Assembly (NCBI RefSeq): GCF_030848805.1
Contig: NC_092369.1
Span: forward strand, 5,656,661 to 5,720,660
Source: Temnothorax longispinosus
Taxonomy: Eukaryota; Arthropoda; Insecta; Hymenoptera; Formicidae
Length of the DNA stretch: 64,000 bases
Direction: 5' to 3'
Shown here: positions 52,285 to 64,000 of the stretch, piece after piece
How the letters are laid out: every line of letters begins with the position of its first letter
How positions within the stretch are numbered: position 1 is the first letter of the stretch
Program-made: the position numbers and the translations under genes
Notes under the pieces: generated by a model
What the model was told of the DNA's origin: nothing
The model's input: the letters and a program-made list of their open reading frames with translations, nothing else
The model's database searches: none

Positions 52285-54821
52285 AGACTTTAATTTTAAG
52301 AAAATGACATATTCACGTCCACAATGAACAACAAATTAATATTGTTAAGATTGCAGATTCCTGCACTCATTCCTACAAAATACGTTGTCTCTGTCCCTGT
52401 TAGTTTCGCATGCGCTTAGGGCGATGGCTCATTCCTACGTGACTTTCCGTAGAATCCGGAATTTTCTGCGACGATCAAGGAATATTTTTATGAGCACGGC
52501 GTCGGTACGTGTACACGAATGTGTCCGCCTATATATACATACATACATACATATATATATTTCTCATGTAATACGATACGGCGGGCGGCGGTGCACGACC
52601 TCGATACGAGCTAATTTCGAATTCGAGCCCCTTCCCTCTGTCGTCCTACCTGAGTGGAGCGCCGTGGCTCGGTCTCGGAGAAAAATCTCATTTTCTTCGC
52701 CCTAAGGGCTCCCCCAAGAGCCACCGTCTCGCACGACCCTGCGCGAGCGCCCGCGAGCCCGGCCAATATTTGCCTAAGGAAATTCAGAAAAGTTTACACA
52801 CGAGCCCCGGAGCCGGCTGCCTTCCAAGCCGGGGTTTTTCTTCAAGTCAATTTTCTTTCTCCCTCTCCCCCTTCCCCCCCCCTCGACCCTCCGTATCCTC
52901 CCTCGCGCGCCAACCTCCGAGAGAGAGCCGCCCTCCTTAATAATATCCTCCGCGCGAGAAGATAGCGAGGAGGCTACGCGAAACGCAAACGCGCGTAAGA
53001 AATTGATCGCGAGATACATTACCTTCCATTACGGCGAGTACACAGTATCTCGCGGGCGATATAGAGTATCGCGTGGATCTGCTGAAGAATATTTTCTGGG
53101 CAGATTCCTCGGCGATTTGAAGACGACTCGCGTTCAACGGGAATTTCCAGGCATCAGGCGTGGAAACTTTGCGTGAATTAGAATTTCGAGATATAAGATA
53201 TAATACAACTAAGAAGTACAAAGGATTTATTGATGTGTTCCTCATTGATTCCTGCTTGAATTTAATTTTATTCTCCCGAGTATTGCAGACTTCAATTAGA
53301 TTCGAAATTGAATATCGTCAATTTAATCGTGATACCTCGTGCATATTTCGTGTAAGCAGAGGAAAACGCTGATCACGATTTCAATCATATTCCCTCTATC
53401 TTTTCGATCAATATGTAGCTGCTAAACCCAATACGGCCTCTCGCGGTAAAACGAAATCGTTAAAGGCAATAGTTTAGGAAACGGAGTACGTGTTGTCGTG
53501 TTAGGAGTCTTATCGCGTGAAGCGTCTTCGTGTCCGCGCGGGGCCGAGTGAGACGTCCCTTTTTCGGAAGAGCATCCTAGAGGACGCTCGTAAAAGCGGC
53601 ACGTAAAAGCACCACCGACCCCCGCCGCGGCTTCCTCTGACATTTACGGGATAATCGCACGCGACGAAAGTCGCCCGGTCCGCGTCTCGCCGCGAGTGCT
53701 TAACGCGGTGTTCACGAGCATGGCGAAAATTCTTTTTCTCGTTGTCGTCGTCGTCGTCGTCATCGTCGATGGTAAAAAGCACAATTATTGCCGCATTACG
53801 TTCCCGGGGTCGTCGTCGTCGTCTCTCTCTCTTTCTTCTTTCTCTTTTTTGCGCGCGGCGATGCACCGCGCTCGCGCGCGTAAAAGCCACTCCGAAGCGT
53901 CGCTGAACGGACTCGAGAGTGACGATTGCGCGAGATAAACTCGCCTGTTTACGGCGTTTTACGGGTGTCCGTCTTACTTTGTGTATCTTACGCTCGGGAC
54001 AGTAACGTTGAACGTCCTGTTTTATGCCGTTGGTACATCCGCGTCGTAATTGAAAAACAAGCTCGAATGAACGACGCGCCCTGTCGCGGTGCTTGTCGTT
54101 CGAATTACGAATTATCGTCGCGATTATCGGGAAGTTGTCGGGAGAAATTTTATGCTTTTGTCTTTTCGCGACGAAAGATTATCTCATTTTTTGTTCATGA
54201 TTTTAACAACGCATAATTCTCGCTAGCCCGAAAGTCTGGACCAGAACGAACGAATTAATGATAAAATTAATGAAGCATTTTTACAACCCGCTGTCGCGAG
54301 CATCTTGCTTTCCGATTAAGAAGATTTCCTCGGTTTGTCGGGACACGACAATGTCATGAGCGATAGCATCGAACCAGATAAATCCCTTTTCTGGTCCACG
54401 ATTCTCTATAGACTGGAAAAAGAAGTTTGCGTCAGTCCTTAGTTCCGAGGCAGGAACCTGGGGGGATTTGAATACGATCGATTCCCAATAAATAAGGATT
54501 CTCGTGATAATGGCGCCCGTTCCTCCATGTGGAAAGCCGAACGAGGGCGGCGCGGCGGCGGGGACGGAGGGGGCGGGCTTCCTATCTGTAAAAGATAACG
54601 AGACAGCCCTTGGCGGCGGTAGTTGGGTTGGGCTTCGTTAGACTCGTTCGGAGCTCTTCTCCGGGGTTCTTCAACCTTGTTCCGTCGACTTGCATAAAAG
54701 CGACGATAGAAAGGGGGACCTCTACGCTTACTAAAAGTTCTCAAATAATCTCTCTCTTCAAACGACATAGAAGTAATAGCATTACATAGCACATCGATGT
54801 TAAACTCTGCGAGCTCTAGAA

Positions 54822-54822
<1 letters not shown>
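52285..54822. other. Gene-free, partly CpG-rich stretch
   Basis: CpG-rich at about 52570-53110 and 53480-54150, with overlapping low-complexity open frames on both strands. A GTC trinucleotide run lies at 53741-53768 with a shorter one at 53809-53823. No recognisable domain was found. Confidence 0.4.
53741..53768. repeat. GTC trinucleotide repeat
   Basis: About eight GTC units with one CAT interruption. It is the reverse complement of the GAC repeat unit at 50282-50330. Confidence 0.85.

Positions 54823-54873
<51 letters not shown>
54823..54873. repeat. GA microsatellite (about 50 bp)
   Basis: Pure GA array of about 50 bases, bounded by GG on each side. Confidence 0.95.
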
Positions 54874-54876
<3 letters not shown>

Positions 54877-56154
54877 AGCAAAGAATTTTAATTTAATATT
54901 ACTGCGATAGAGGATTAATAATACTCTCGCAAATTTTAATTTAACTTTATGCTAATTTTAATTTAAAAAAGAGATTTGAATCGCTTTCTCTCTCGCGAGA
55001 GGATTTTAAATCAAATACTAAATTCTTTCAGAATTTATTTCGTTCTGCTTTCGATACAAATACACGCGCTCATGTTTTAATGATATTTGCATTAAAAATT
55101 CCTCTGCAATAGTTTTTAAAATTCTAGAAATCGCGGAGCGAATGATCATCCCGTCGAATTACAAGTGCTATCGAAATGAAATCGTAATTACGATGACGAT
55201 GTCGAACGCGCTCTCGGACGTTAACGCGCGACGACCAGAAATCAGGAATTCTCGGACTGTCGTACGATCTGGCGCTGATTTATGACAAATAAGAGAGCTC
55301 GGCCCAGGTACGCACGTTTCAAGCGGTATAACCAGGCGCGTACCAATAATGAATACGTATAAGGACGGGGAGAAGGGGTCCCCCTCTCGAAGAAGGGAAA
55401 AGAAACCTGGGTACGAGTGAGTCGACTTATTTGAAATGTAAAGACGCGTCTCCGCTCCTCTCTCTCTCTCTCTCCCTCTCTCCTTACGCAATATCCCTCT
55501 CTCTTTCTTTCGCTACGTCTCGGATATTCCATCGGCGACGGTGCGGTGTGTGCGCGTAGAGAATCGCGTGTTGCGAGCGCACACGAGCGCTACGTAAAAT
55601 TATTTATACGTGCACCCGCCCCGCACGTCTGCGCGAGACGAATGTGTGCACGTAAATGTATGTACATATCGTACATGTCATGTAGATGCGACGGGGAGTT
55701 ATTTGGCTCGCTCGCTTCTGCGATCTGTGTTCTTCCTGCGCGGATTCCTCGTTACTCCTCCAAGATGCACTTCGCTTTTCACGTGCATATCATTTTTGTC
55801 CTTCTACAGAGTGCCGCCGCTTCGTACGTTATCAAAGGATCTTGAACATATGAAGAGTTTTCGGTATGTCACTCAATTTATTTCATTCAAGATTTAATTT
55901 CGAACATCCGAATAGGATGGACTCAGACACGGGTTCGCAACGGTAGATATGTATTTCTAAAAATCGACGGTTGACAACCTTTTTGCCTTGGCCGCTTTTG
56001 ATTTCCGCCTGAAACGTCCGAGTGGAACGTTCGAGCGGTGGAACGCGAAGAAAGAGGAACGAAAAGCAAGACTGCGGTTGTTTCGGACTGCACCGCACCG
56101 TGCTCGCACCTGTGTATACTAACACGGATGTATACGAGGGTATCCGTGAATCCC
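54874..56154. other. Gene-free stretch
   Basis: AT-rich to about 55130, then CpG-rich with a CT microsatellite at 55457-55483. Open frames overlap on both strands and lack domains. Confidence 0.4.
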
Positions 56155-57520
56155 ATCGGGGATATACCTGGATGCATTCTTCACTCGGCGTGCACGCGGA
56201 TTATCCGTAAAACGCCTCCTATTATGATTATCCGTACGTTGCACCGCGATCCAGATGTCTGTCCGTGGCACGTTTCGATCGGGCGGATCTTCGTACGTGA
56301 TCGGTAAGAGGGCAGTTTCTTTCCTACCCTTTGTGATCGCGTTCGCGTGCAGCGATGCCGACGATTTCGGATCGTCGGACGGCCGTGTCCGGATCGACGC
56401 TATCGATTATTGCGGTAATAGACGCGCGGTGTAAATCGCGAATAAACGGAATACGATCGAAAAATCGACGAAGGGAATCGGGTTTAACGAGCGCTACGAT
56501 GTCGCGATTTCTCGCGATGCCCGCGAGGTACGCGATACTTCAACGCTGCATATTTTATTGCCCTTTTATAGAAATCTCATTGATTTTTACATAGAAATGT
56601 CTCTTGCAAAAATGCGATGACACTTCTCTCTGACATTATGACACGTCTGCATTGGTAAAGGTATTATTGATTGCGCGTCAGAGGATTCATAATATTAAAC
56701 GTATTAAATATGCTAAAGAAAATAAAGAGAGCTGCGAAGACTCGTTATGAATACATGCATACCGATGCGTCTCTCATCCCGTGCGCAGTCGGATTATCCG
56801 TAAAATGCGTGCCATTACGATTATCTGTACGTGACACGTCCCGATCGAGCAGGTCGTCGTACGTGATCGGCAACGGGGAGGGAATTTTCATCCTTCGTGC
56901 ACGATTGCGTACGGTCGTTAGCAATCGTTGCACGATGACTATATGGATCAGCTTTGCTGCGAGGCAAATTTCAAGGCAGATGAACGGGGATAAGTGAATA
57001 CTTTAATATGAACATTATCTTCTTTTTCTTTCTCGGTTCAGTTCGAGCGAATTGATCATTACGTACAAGCTGAAATTACTAAATGGACGCCATAACCACA
57101 TTTTCTCATTACAATTGTGTAAAAATCAAACGATGGGGAAAAATAAAAAATTACGATCGCAGAATCGATTTTTTTTTATTTTTTGCACAGCGTTCTCGCG
57201 AATTTTTTGATTACAATAATAATAATGATTTTTTAACAATAATAAACAGTTAAATACAACAAAAGGATATGCATAAATTTTTATAATATTATTGCTAATG
57301 TGTGCAATTATTGATTCGGAGGTATTAATTGATGATCATTGTGAATGCAGGCGGTAGGTCCGCATCAAGATTGATTACCAAATGTCTCTTGCCAGTAGTC
57401 GAGTATTTGCGAGATCGTCTAGATCCAGATGTTCGTGACGGTTTTGATCAAAGTGATCTTTGTGCGGCCAGGATCGGTAAGAGAGAAAGAGAGACTGTTT
57501 CTTTTGTGCCCTAGCGCACA
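56155..57520. repeat. Three diverged copies of a module of about 150-200 bp
   Basis: Copy A (about 56155-56345) and copy B (about 56745-56935) are clearly related. They share CGGATTATCCGTAAAA (56197 and 56790) and CGTACGTGATCGG (56292 and 56858), with GATTATC-GTACGT and GCACGT/ACACGT blocks between them in the same order. A weaker copy C (about 57330-57520) shares GATCCAGATGT and GATCGGTAAGAG with A. Spacing is close to 590 bp. The copies sit in different reading frames, so a conserved protein is unlikely. It may be an old tandem duplication of a unit of about 590 bp, or a decayed mobile element. Confidence 0.6.
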
Positions 57521-60060
57521 CTATGACATCAATAGTCGCAGGTCGATCACTCCGGACACGTTTTACGATCGTCGTCGCGAGTGCTAGGCGGATTTTAAAT
57601 TAAGCGAACATGTCGCCTAAGTATCGTTGACACGTGGACGTTAGTTAAGTACCGGTTTGTTCATTACAAACGTGCTTTATTAGCGAATTTGCGAGATACG
57701 TTCAAAAAAACATTTATAATCTCTCTAGTTGATTTCTTAGCTGATTTCTTGATTTTCTAGCTGCGCTTTCACCGAAATGCATTAAAAAATAAATTGTTCA
57801 TAAAAATATAAAAATTGTTATTAAACATGCACATGTACAAGTTCTCAATTTTTTTATTACATCGTTTGTCAAGGAATTAAACTTCAACATTATCGTTGTA
57901 ATTTGTAAGCTTGTGCTCATATATATATAAGGATTAAAACATTCAAACGAGAGTCGCGTCGGGCGTCGTAGTTCGATTCTTTTGCTGTCTGAATTGATCG
58001 ATGGTGCGTACTGCTGGGTATTGGGAAAAATGACGAAGGGTGAGCTTTGCCTCTCGAAGGACGGAAAGGAGGAAGGGTTTCGCGTACGCGGGTACGTGAT
58101 CGGCATTAACCCTCGTCAGTCTTCGTTTCTTTTTGGCTGAAAAAAGGGCACGTTTTAAATTTCCTCGGTTATTCCGAGGGTGGCCCTCCTTTGATCGGGC
58201 GAATGTCATTAGGGCTTCTGCTCTTACGAGCTCGTCCTTGCTGTCAGAACCCACGCCCGAGCTCGAATTCGGGGGATTTCTCTGACAGATTCGCCAGGAA
58301 ACTATATTATTCTTCCAGCTCGAACTTTAAAACGTGTCAAATTTATTTACGCGACATAATTTTTTTTTTACTGGTACATACTAAAATATGCATTTTTGTA
58401 TATAATATTGTGTATTAAGTTGAAATCATAAATTCTCTTAACGAGATTTATCTAAAATCTCATAATTAATTACTTTATATTAAATTGCCTGTTTTTGAAA
58501 TAGAAAATCTGTTGACTTGAAAATTTCAACGTCACCTCTATTAAATCATATTTCTTTTATCTGAGGGAATACAATGACTTGTAAAAGTACATAGCACATT
58601 TGTTACATTAATGCACACAGTTAAAATCGGCGCAACGGCCAAATGGCAATGGCGGTCTTTCAGCTTCGTTAGCGTTAGGGGTAACACACATCGGGGTATC
58701 GTAGAAAAAACGTTAGGGGAGGTATCGTTCGAGGTATTGATTGCTGATCGTGTCGCGCACCCCTGACGTAAATTATCATCGACGATACTAAAAAAAACCC
58801 TGAGTCATCGAGCGCTCGATAGTCACCCTTCATCGACCGATACGAAGCATTTATTTCGTTCGTTCTGTATTCCATCGACGTCTAGTTCCGCATTTCTCTT
58901 CGTGTTTCATTATCTTGAAAATCGACAAAAGGGCGCGCGCGTGCGTTTCGAGTAATAAAAATATACGCAAATTATGGGAAATTAATAACTTCCGATAATT
59001 AGACCATCTGTACAATACCGAATGCCGTGGGGAAATCTTTTTCGACGGAACGCGGATCGTGTAAGCACTCGAGTCTACCACAATCTATAACACTCAACAT
59101 TTTGTTACGTGGATTGTGCAGCGGTACGAATCAACGAAAATAATTCAATTCCGCGATCATTAAGCGGTCAATTTTCCGTATCTACGAAGACTCGCGAATA
59201 AGTGTGATAAGTGATGCGGCGTAAAGTGCGAACAGGAAGCAATTAGCAGCCGCGCTTTCGCGGATTATGGTTCGGAGACGTTGCTTTCTCATCTTATTTT
59301 CTCGGTAATATAATTGCGGAGAAAATGACGCGCGATGATTTCCAGGCGCATCGTGGTTAAGGCGTTCTCATAGAGAGTCGTCTCTTTACTGTTGTAAAAG
59401 CGAGGACAATTTTATATCGATTTGCATAATTTTGCTGTTTATTCGATACTTAACGTTCTGCCTGATGTATTCCATTTTGATCTTTTCCCTAATACCCTTT
59501 GTACGTCATTATAGGATGTATAAAACGTTTATATAAATAACAGTAGACTTATTTGGATTAATAGTGGTGAACTATAGAATGTGATTACGTATAACTATTT
59601 TCGGAATATACTAAATTATACACACAATTATAGACACTAAATTATAGACAGTTACGTTGTATCAAATAAAAATAAACTTAATTGATCGATCGTTTGCTGC
59701 TGCATCTGCTTTACACAGCGCAAGGTGATTCCGCAATCATCTCTCCCGAGAACTCGCATCTCGCTCACCTACATCCCTCGTCTATTCCTCATCTTCTTCG
59801 TGAGTTCGTTCCCAATTGTGGGGCGCGAATTTCGTTTCATCGCCGCATGCACCGGGGCGGTGCGCGAACCGTTAGGAAGGCAACACCCGATGAAGAATTC
59901 AAGAAGGAACCACGGGAAGGTGGAGGTTGAAGGTGGTGCGACGCTGCAGCACACTTTTTTTCGCCAGTGCCGTGTCTTACGGCACCCCAGAGGCGCACGT
60001 TGGCCGACAACAGGCATACCGAACAGGCATTACCTGATTGTCTTGCCAGGAAGAGGAAGG
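57521..60060. other. Gene-free stretch
   Basis: AT-rich filler (about 57690-57950, 58330-58620, 59400-59690) alternates with CpG-containing sequence. No credible exon or RNA gene was seen. Confidence 0.4.
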
Positions 60061-60169
60061 CTCTTTTTCTCTCTTTCTCTGTCTCTCTCTCCTTCTCTTT
60101 CTCTTTCTCTTACTCACTCTCGCTCGCTCACTCGCTCGTTCTCTCTTGCACTCTTGCTCTTTCGCTTCT
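60061..60169. repeat. CT-rich low-complexity tract
   Basis: About 110 bases of CT repeats interrupted by TTT and by CGCTCGCTCA-type units. Ser/Leu open frames here are repeat translations. Confidence 0.85.
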
Positions 60170-63149
60170 TATGGGTGCGATATCGTAGCGTACGTAAACG
60201 AGACGGAGGGTACCAGACCTCTCACGAATGACGAGCCTCTCACTCGGAATACTCAAGTAACGATCTGTCCCTCCCGCGCCTTCCCGCCTCTCACCCTCGT
60301 CGGTGTCTTCACGTGAAAAAAAGTCCACGAAGGATCGTGCCGTTTCTCCATCTGCTCGTGTAGTACGTCGAATCGCACGGCTGGGAATAGCGCGGAATAA
60401 CTGATAAAATTGTCGAAGGACACGAGGGTGTAATGCTGGAAACGGGGACTCGGCCCCTTGGACCCTTGTTGACCTAGACGAGAGGCGGCTTAACTGCCCC
60501 CAGCCGTATTTCTAGACGCGACGAGCTACGAAGAAAGTTAATTCGGTCGTCTATCGTTTTATGACAGTCGACGATTATATTTCGATCGGCATACATTACT
60601 TCCAGAATATTTCACTACGTAATACGTAATAGGATATTAGCGTATCGAGTGTCCGAGTGAGTTTATTACGAAGCCAGTATCTTTCACATAATATCCATTT
60701 AAATCAATGAATGATACATTATTAGTCACATTTGTTCCCATAGCGATCTGTCATATACAATACTTAACGAATCAGCTTAACTATTGAACTATTCACAAAG
60801 TGGGACGGTATTTATCTCGATTCATTACGAATGAAGAGAAGAGGGAAGTGAATCATCTCGGAGATACTTCGAGCCGCGGGGCCATGCGATGGGGAATTAT
60901 TTATCGGCGAGAAATCGCAAAAAATAAGTAGAGGCGTTCGTACTCCGTGCCGGACTCGCGCATTATCAATAGCAGGATCGGTCTGTAGTCTCGCGAAGTA
61001 ACGACCAGCTGCAGCACGGACGCAGGAAGAAAGCGCGAAGCGTAAAGTACGCCCGGCGCGGACCACCGCGCGAGTCGGCGCGTTAATCACAATATAATGC
61101 GGGCGGTTTGTAGATGGGCACCTTAATCGAAGCCACGTCCCTGGCTAAGAAGACCGGATATCTTCGTTCATTTACTTGTGCCCCACTCGGCCAATTTTTC
61201 CTGTCTCCCCGTATCTCTCTTTTCATCTCTTTTTCGATCTCTCTCTCTCTCTCTCTCGCATGGTCAATTAGGATGAGTCGTTTACGTTTACGTCGTGACA
61301 ATTAGCACGACTCGGTCACGAATGTGACTCCGGCCTGGGAGATTACGAACGTTATTAGCCGCGTGGCGACCTACGCGCGCGCACGTCTATATAATTAAAC
61401 AATTAACGCTCTCTCTCTCGATTAGTTAAACAAATTAAGCGAGGCAAGAGAGGAACCCGGCCGAGCGCGGCCGACGGGTAAGACTGGACACGGGTACTTA
61501 CACACCCGGCCAGTCCACCAATCTTCCACCTCTTCCCTCACTCCCTCCCGCCACCCGTCCGGCACCCGGTACCCGGTGGTAATTAGAGGCGTGCATAATT
61601 AAGCCGCCGGTGATTGTTGACACGGGGCGTTAGCGCAGCAGGACGACTGTCTTCCGAGGGAGCGTCTCAATTAGTACCACCTGAGAACGAGAACTCAAGT
61701 GTTTGCACTCACGTTTCACGTTCTGGTAATTTCATCGGCCGACCGGCTACTTTATTAATTACTACCGCTCGGTATGGCATAGAAAACGGCAAATGAGTCC
61801 GCCGTATTACATCGCGTTGCGTTACACTAGTATGACTTCACCCAAGATGGGGAACGGCGACGGGAAATCAGGTCGCAGTTCCGGAATTAGCACTGCCTAA
61901 TTGTTAGATAAATATTCATTAGCCGCGCCCGCCTATAGAAATCCGCGCGTATGCCGTCCATTATGCGAGGCATTCTAATGAACCCGTGGATCACACCGGT
62001 GTTCTGTTGTTCTAAGTACTTAACGGGCCTCAAGTAGAGTCGTTGACGATGGAAATTTTTGTAAGACGAGTTGAGCATTTGCGATTATATAGTTTCAAAG
62101 ATTCATTTGAACATTTTTCTTTCTTTTTTCTTTGGTAATGTAAGATTTGGTAATGGAAATGCTAATAATTTTCATTCTAATAAATCACTTGAGTTAATTT
62201 ATGTGACACTTAAAGCATCTAAGTAACATTTTATGAATTTTCTCTTACAAAGAACTGAATGTGATTTTTGGGGAATTCCAAGATTTTTATGAAAAAATGT
62301 TCGATTGACTACACGAATTAGTTAGGAGGATAAAACACTCGATTCGTGCACGTCGAAAATAGACATTGTTTGCGAGCGGAGGAATCGGATCCATGATTCG
62401 CATTCAAGGTCAGACTTAACTATACTACGGGTACACCGACTACGTGATTCGAATGACTGCTATGTCAAAATCTTTATTTGTGAGCGCAATGATCTTACGA
62501 TGGACGTGAGATAATTAAGTCTTTTTTAGGAAGCAATGGCACGTGACGTGAATTTCTAAGCGGTCCGTCGAAATATTTGAGTATTATTTTCAAACGTGAT
62601 TAAAGTGATGGAAGCTGTCGTTCATACATTTGAAACTCTAAAGAAGTTTTCATACGATCTTTTTCAGATTTAATTCTCCCTCCAGCTCGATGCATGCTCG
62701 GAATTAATCACTAATAAACAGTTCAATATGCGACCGCTTCATTACTCCATTCAATTGCTTTATTACTCCAATTATACCATGATTCAAACTTTGAGCTTCA
62801 TGCGCCGGCTGTCAGGGCCTTTCTTATCCGATCCGTTACGAATACATTTGCATCTAGAGATTGATAATACAAGCTATTATTCTGACTTGATGCAAATGTA
62901 CGTTCGGACATCTCCACCGTAACACATATTGTATCACATATCGTGCATCAATAAAACATAAATGGAAAGTACGCGTGAGGGAGTTAGTTACTTTAGGAAA
63001 ATTTACTTCGGCCTTCCGCTGTCTATCGTTCGCGGATAGACTCACTCGTTATCTAGTTATCTTCATACTCGCGAATCGCGACGCGTAAGATGATAATTTA
63101 CGATAGTCTCATGCTGAGAGTTACGGACCCGTAATCCGGGGGTTGCCCC
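60170..63149. other. Gene-free stretch with a mixed GC/TAAT-rich block
   Basis: No recognisable exon. About 61300-61900 combines CpG-rich sequence with several TAATTA/ATTAA-type motifs (for example near 61394, 61427, 61579 and 61598), a composition often seen in insect developmental enhancers. A short CT microsatellite lies at 61238-61257. Confidence 0.4.
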
Positions 63150-63950
63150 GCATATGGAACGCACGGAGGGGTTACCGCGCGGTCGCAATATGCACGCCCA
63201 GAGGTTCCATCCCGGACTTTCTTTATGTCATCACCTTCAACCGGAACATCCACCGCCGCGTATGGATTCTCATCTGACGAGTGTACCACCCACAAACGTG
63301 CGGGCGCGCGCGCGCTCGCACACGCGCAACACACGCATACTCTGGGGCTCCGGGCCGGGCGGGCGGGTCTACGAAACGCGTTTCCGCTGGTACGTCCGGT
63401 CGCCTCCGTCGTCCCCGTCCGCAGCAGCCGCGCTGCCTCTATTTCTGTCCGGGCGGCCGTTTACTATCGGCAATCTGCATAAGCGTTTAACCGAAGCGAG
63501 GCTGAATCATACGCGAGAGCGCGAGAAGAATAGGAGGGCGTCCGAGGTGTTTGTGCGTGGGGGAGCCGAGGGTACGCGTTCCCGGTCCCGGAGCGGTGGA
63601 AGAGGCAGAGAGAAAAAGGAAGAAGGCAGATCGCGAGGAGAAGCAGCGGTGAGGCTGGCGATGGAAGAGGAAGAAGAAACGGGCGAAGGAGGGACGAGGA
63701 AGGCGCGAAGGCGCTCGCCGATGGAGGCGAAAGTTTACGACGCGTCGCCCGCCGGAGTTACCGACGCTACCACGGAGGCTCCGCGCTCTCTTCCAAGTCG
63801 GTCTCCTCGCCTCCTGTGCTCGCTCCCTTCACCCCCCCCTCTTCCAACCCATCAGGTACACCTACGTAACAACACTTGGTACACGGTCCCGCGCTCTCAG
63901 CGTATCCCGGTTACGCGCTATACACCGTCCGCCGTAACAATGTGACGGTC
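63150..63950. other. CpG-rich block with a long open frame at the window edge
   Basis: Strongly GC- and CpG-rich. A plus-strand frame stays open for 263 codons (63154-63945). Its translation begins mixed, then is Arg/Glu/Gly-rich and ends Pro/Ser-rich, with no domain I recognise and no convincing start context. Overlapping frames are open in the other plus phase and on the minus strand. It could be a promoter-proximal or 5' UTR segment of the zinc-finger gene or of a neighbour beyond the edge. A real exon is possible but unsupported. Confidence 0.3.
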
Positions 63951-64000
63951 GGCTGGTAGCGGATCATTGCTCAACCTCATCGTTCATTTCTCCGTCGCGC

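Overview
The window looks like a stretch of insect nuclear genome, most probably hymenopteran and perhaps an ant. This is inference from composition: CpG dinucleotides are abundant, GC-rich blocks alternate with very AT-rich filler, simple-sequence repeats are dense, and there are spliceosomal signals but no operons. No bacterial, viral or organellar gene content was recognised.

Only one coding segment is convincing. It is a minus-strand terminal exon at 12164-12885 encoding the C-terminus of a zinc-finger protein. It has a CCHC-type finger, a second finger with unusual spacing, a polyglutamine tract and an acidic/amphipathic tail. I read it as the last coding exon of a zfh2/ZFHX-type zinc-finger homeobox transcription factor. 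A plausible 3' splice site sits directly upstream of it, at higher coordinates. I found no other exon in the roughly 51 kb between that acceptor and the right edge, so most of the window is probably a very long intron or regulatory flank of this gene.

Layout. 1-5.6 kb is gene-free flank with three foldback (inverted-repeat) elements at 380-686, 2105-2362 and 4025-4617. 5.6-12.16 kb is rich in microsatellites and simple repeats and lies directly 3' of the stop codon; it may include a long 3' UTR. 12.16-12.89 kb is the exon. 12.89-64 kb is non-coding as far as can be read. It contains CpG-rich blocks that could be regulatory (about 32.7-33.4, 42.55-43.4, 52.6-54.15, 55.1-56.5, 61.3-61.9 and 63.15-63.95 kb), a pogo/Tigger-like MITE at 30569-30835, a diverged tandem duplication at 51906-52284, a set of related repeats at 56.15-57.5 kb, and two notable palindrome clusters at 17118 and 21350.

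No undescribed multi-gene system was found. The points most worth follow-up are the isolated terminal exon with its apparently very large upstream intron, the foldback elements, the palindromic GGTAAT cluster, and the repeated module near 56-57.5 kb.
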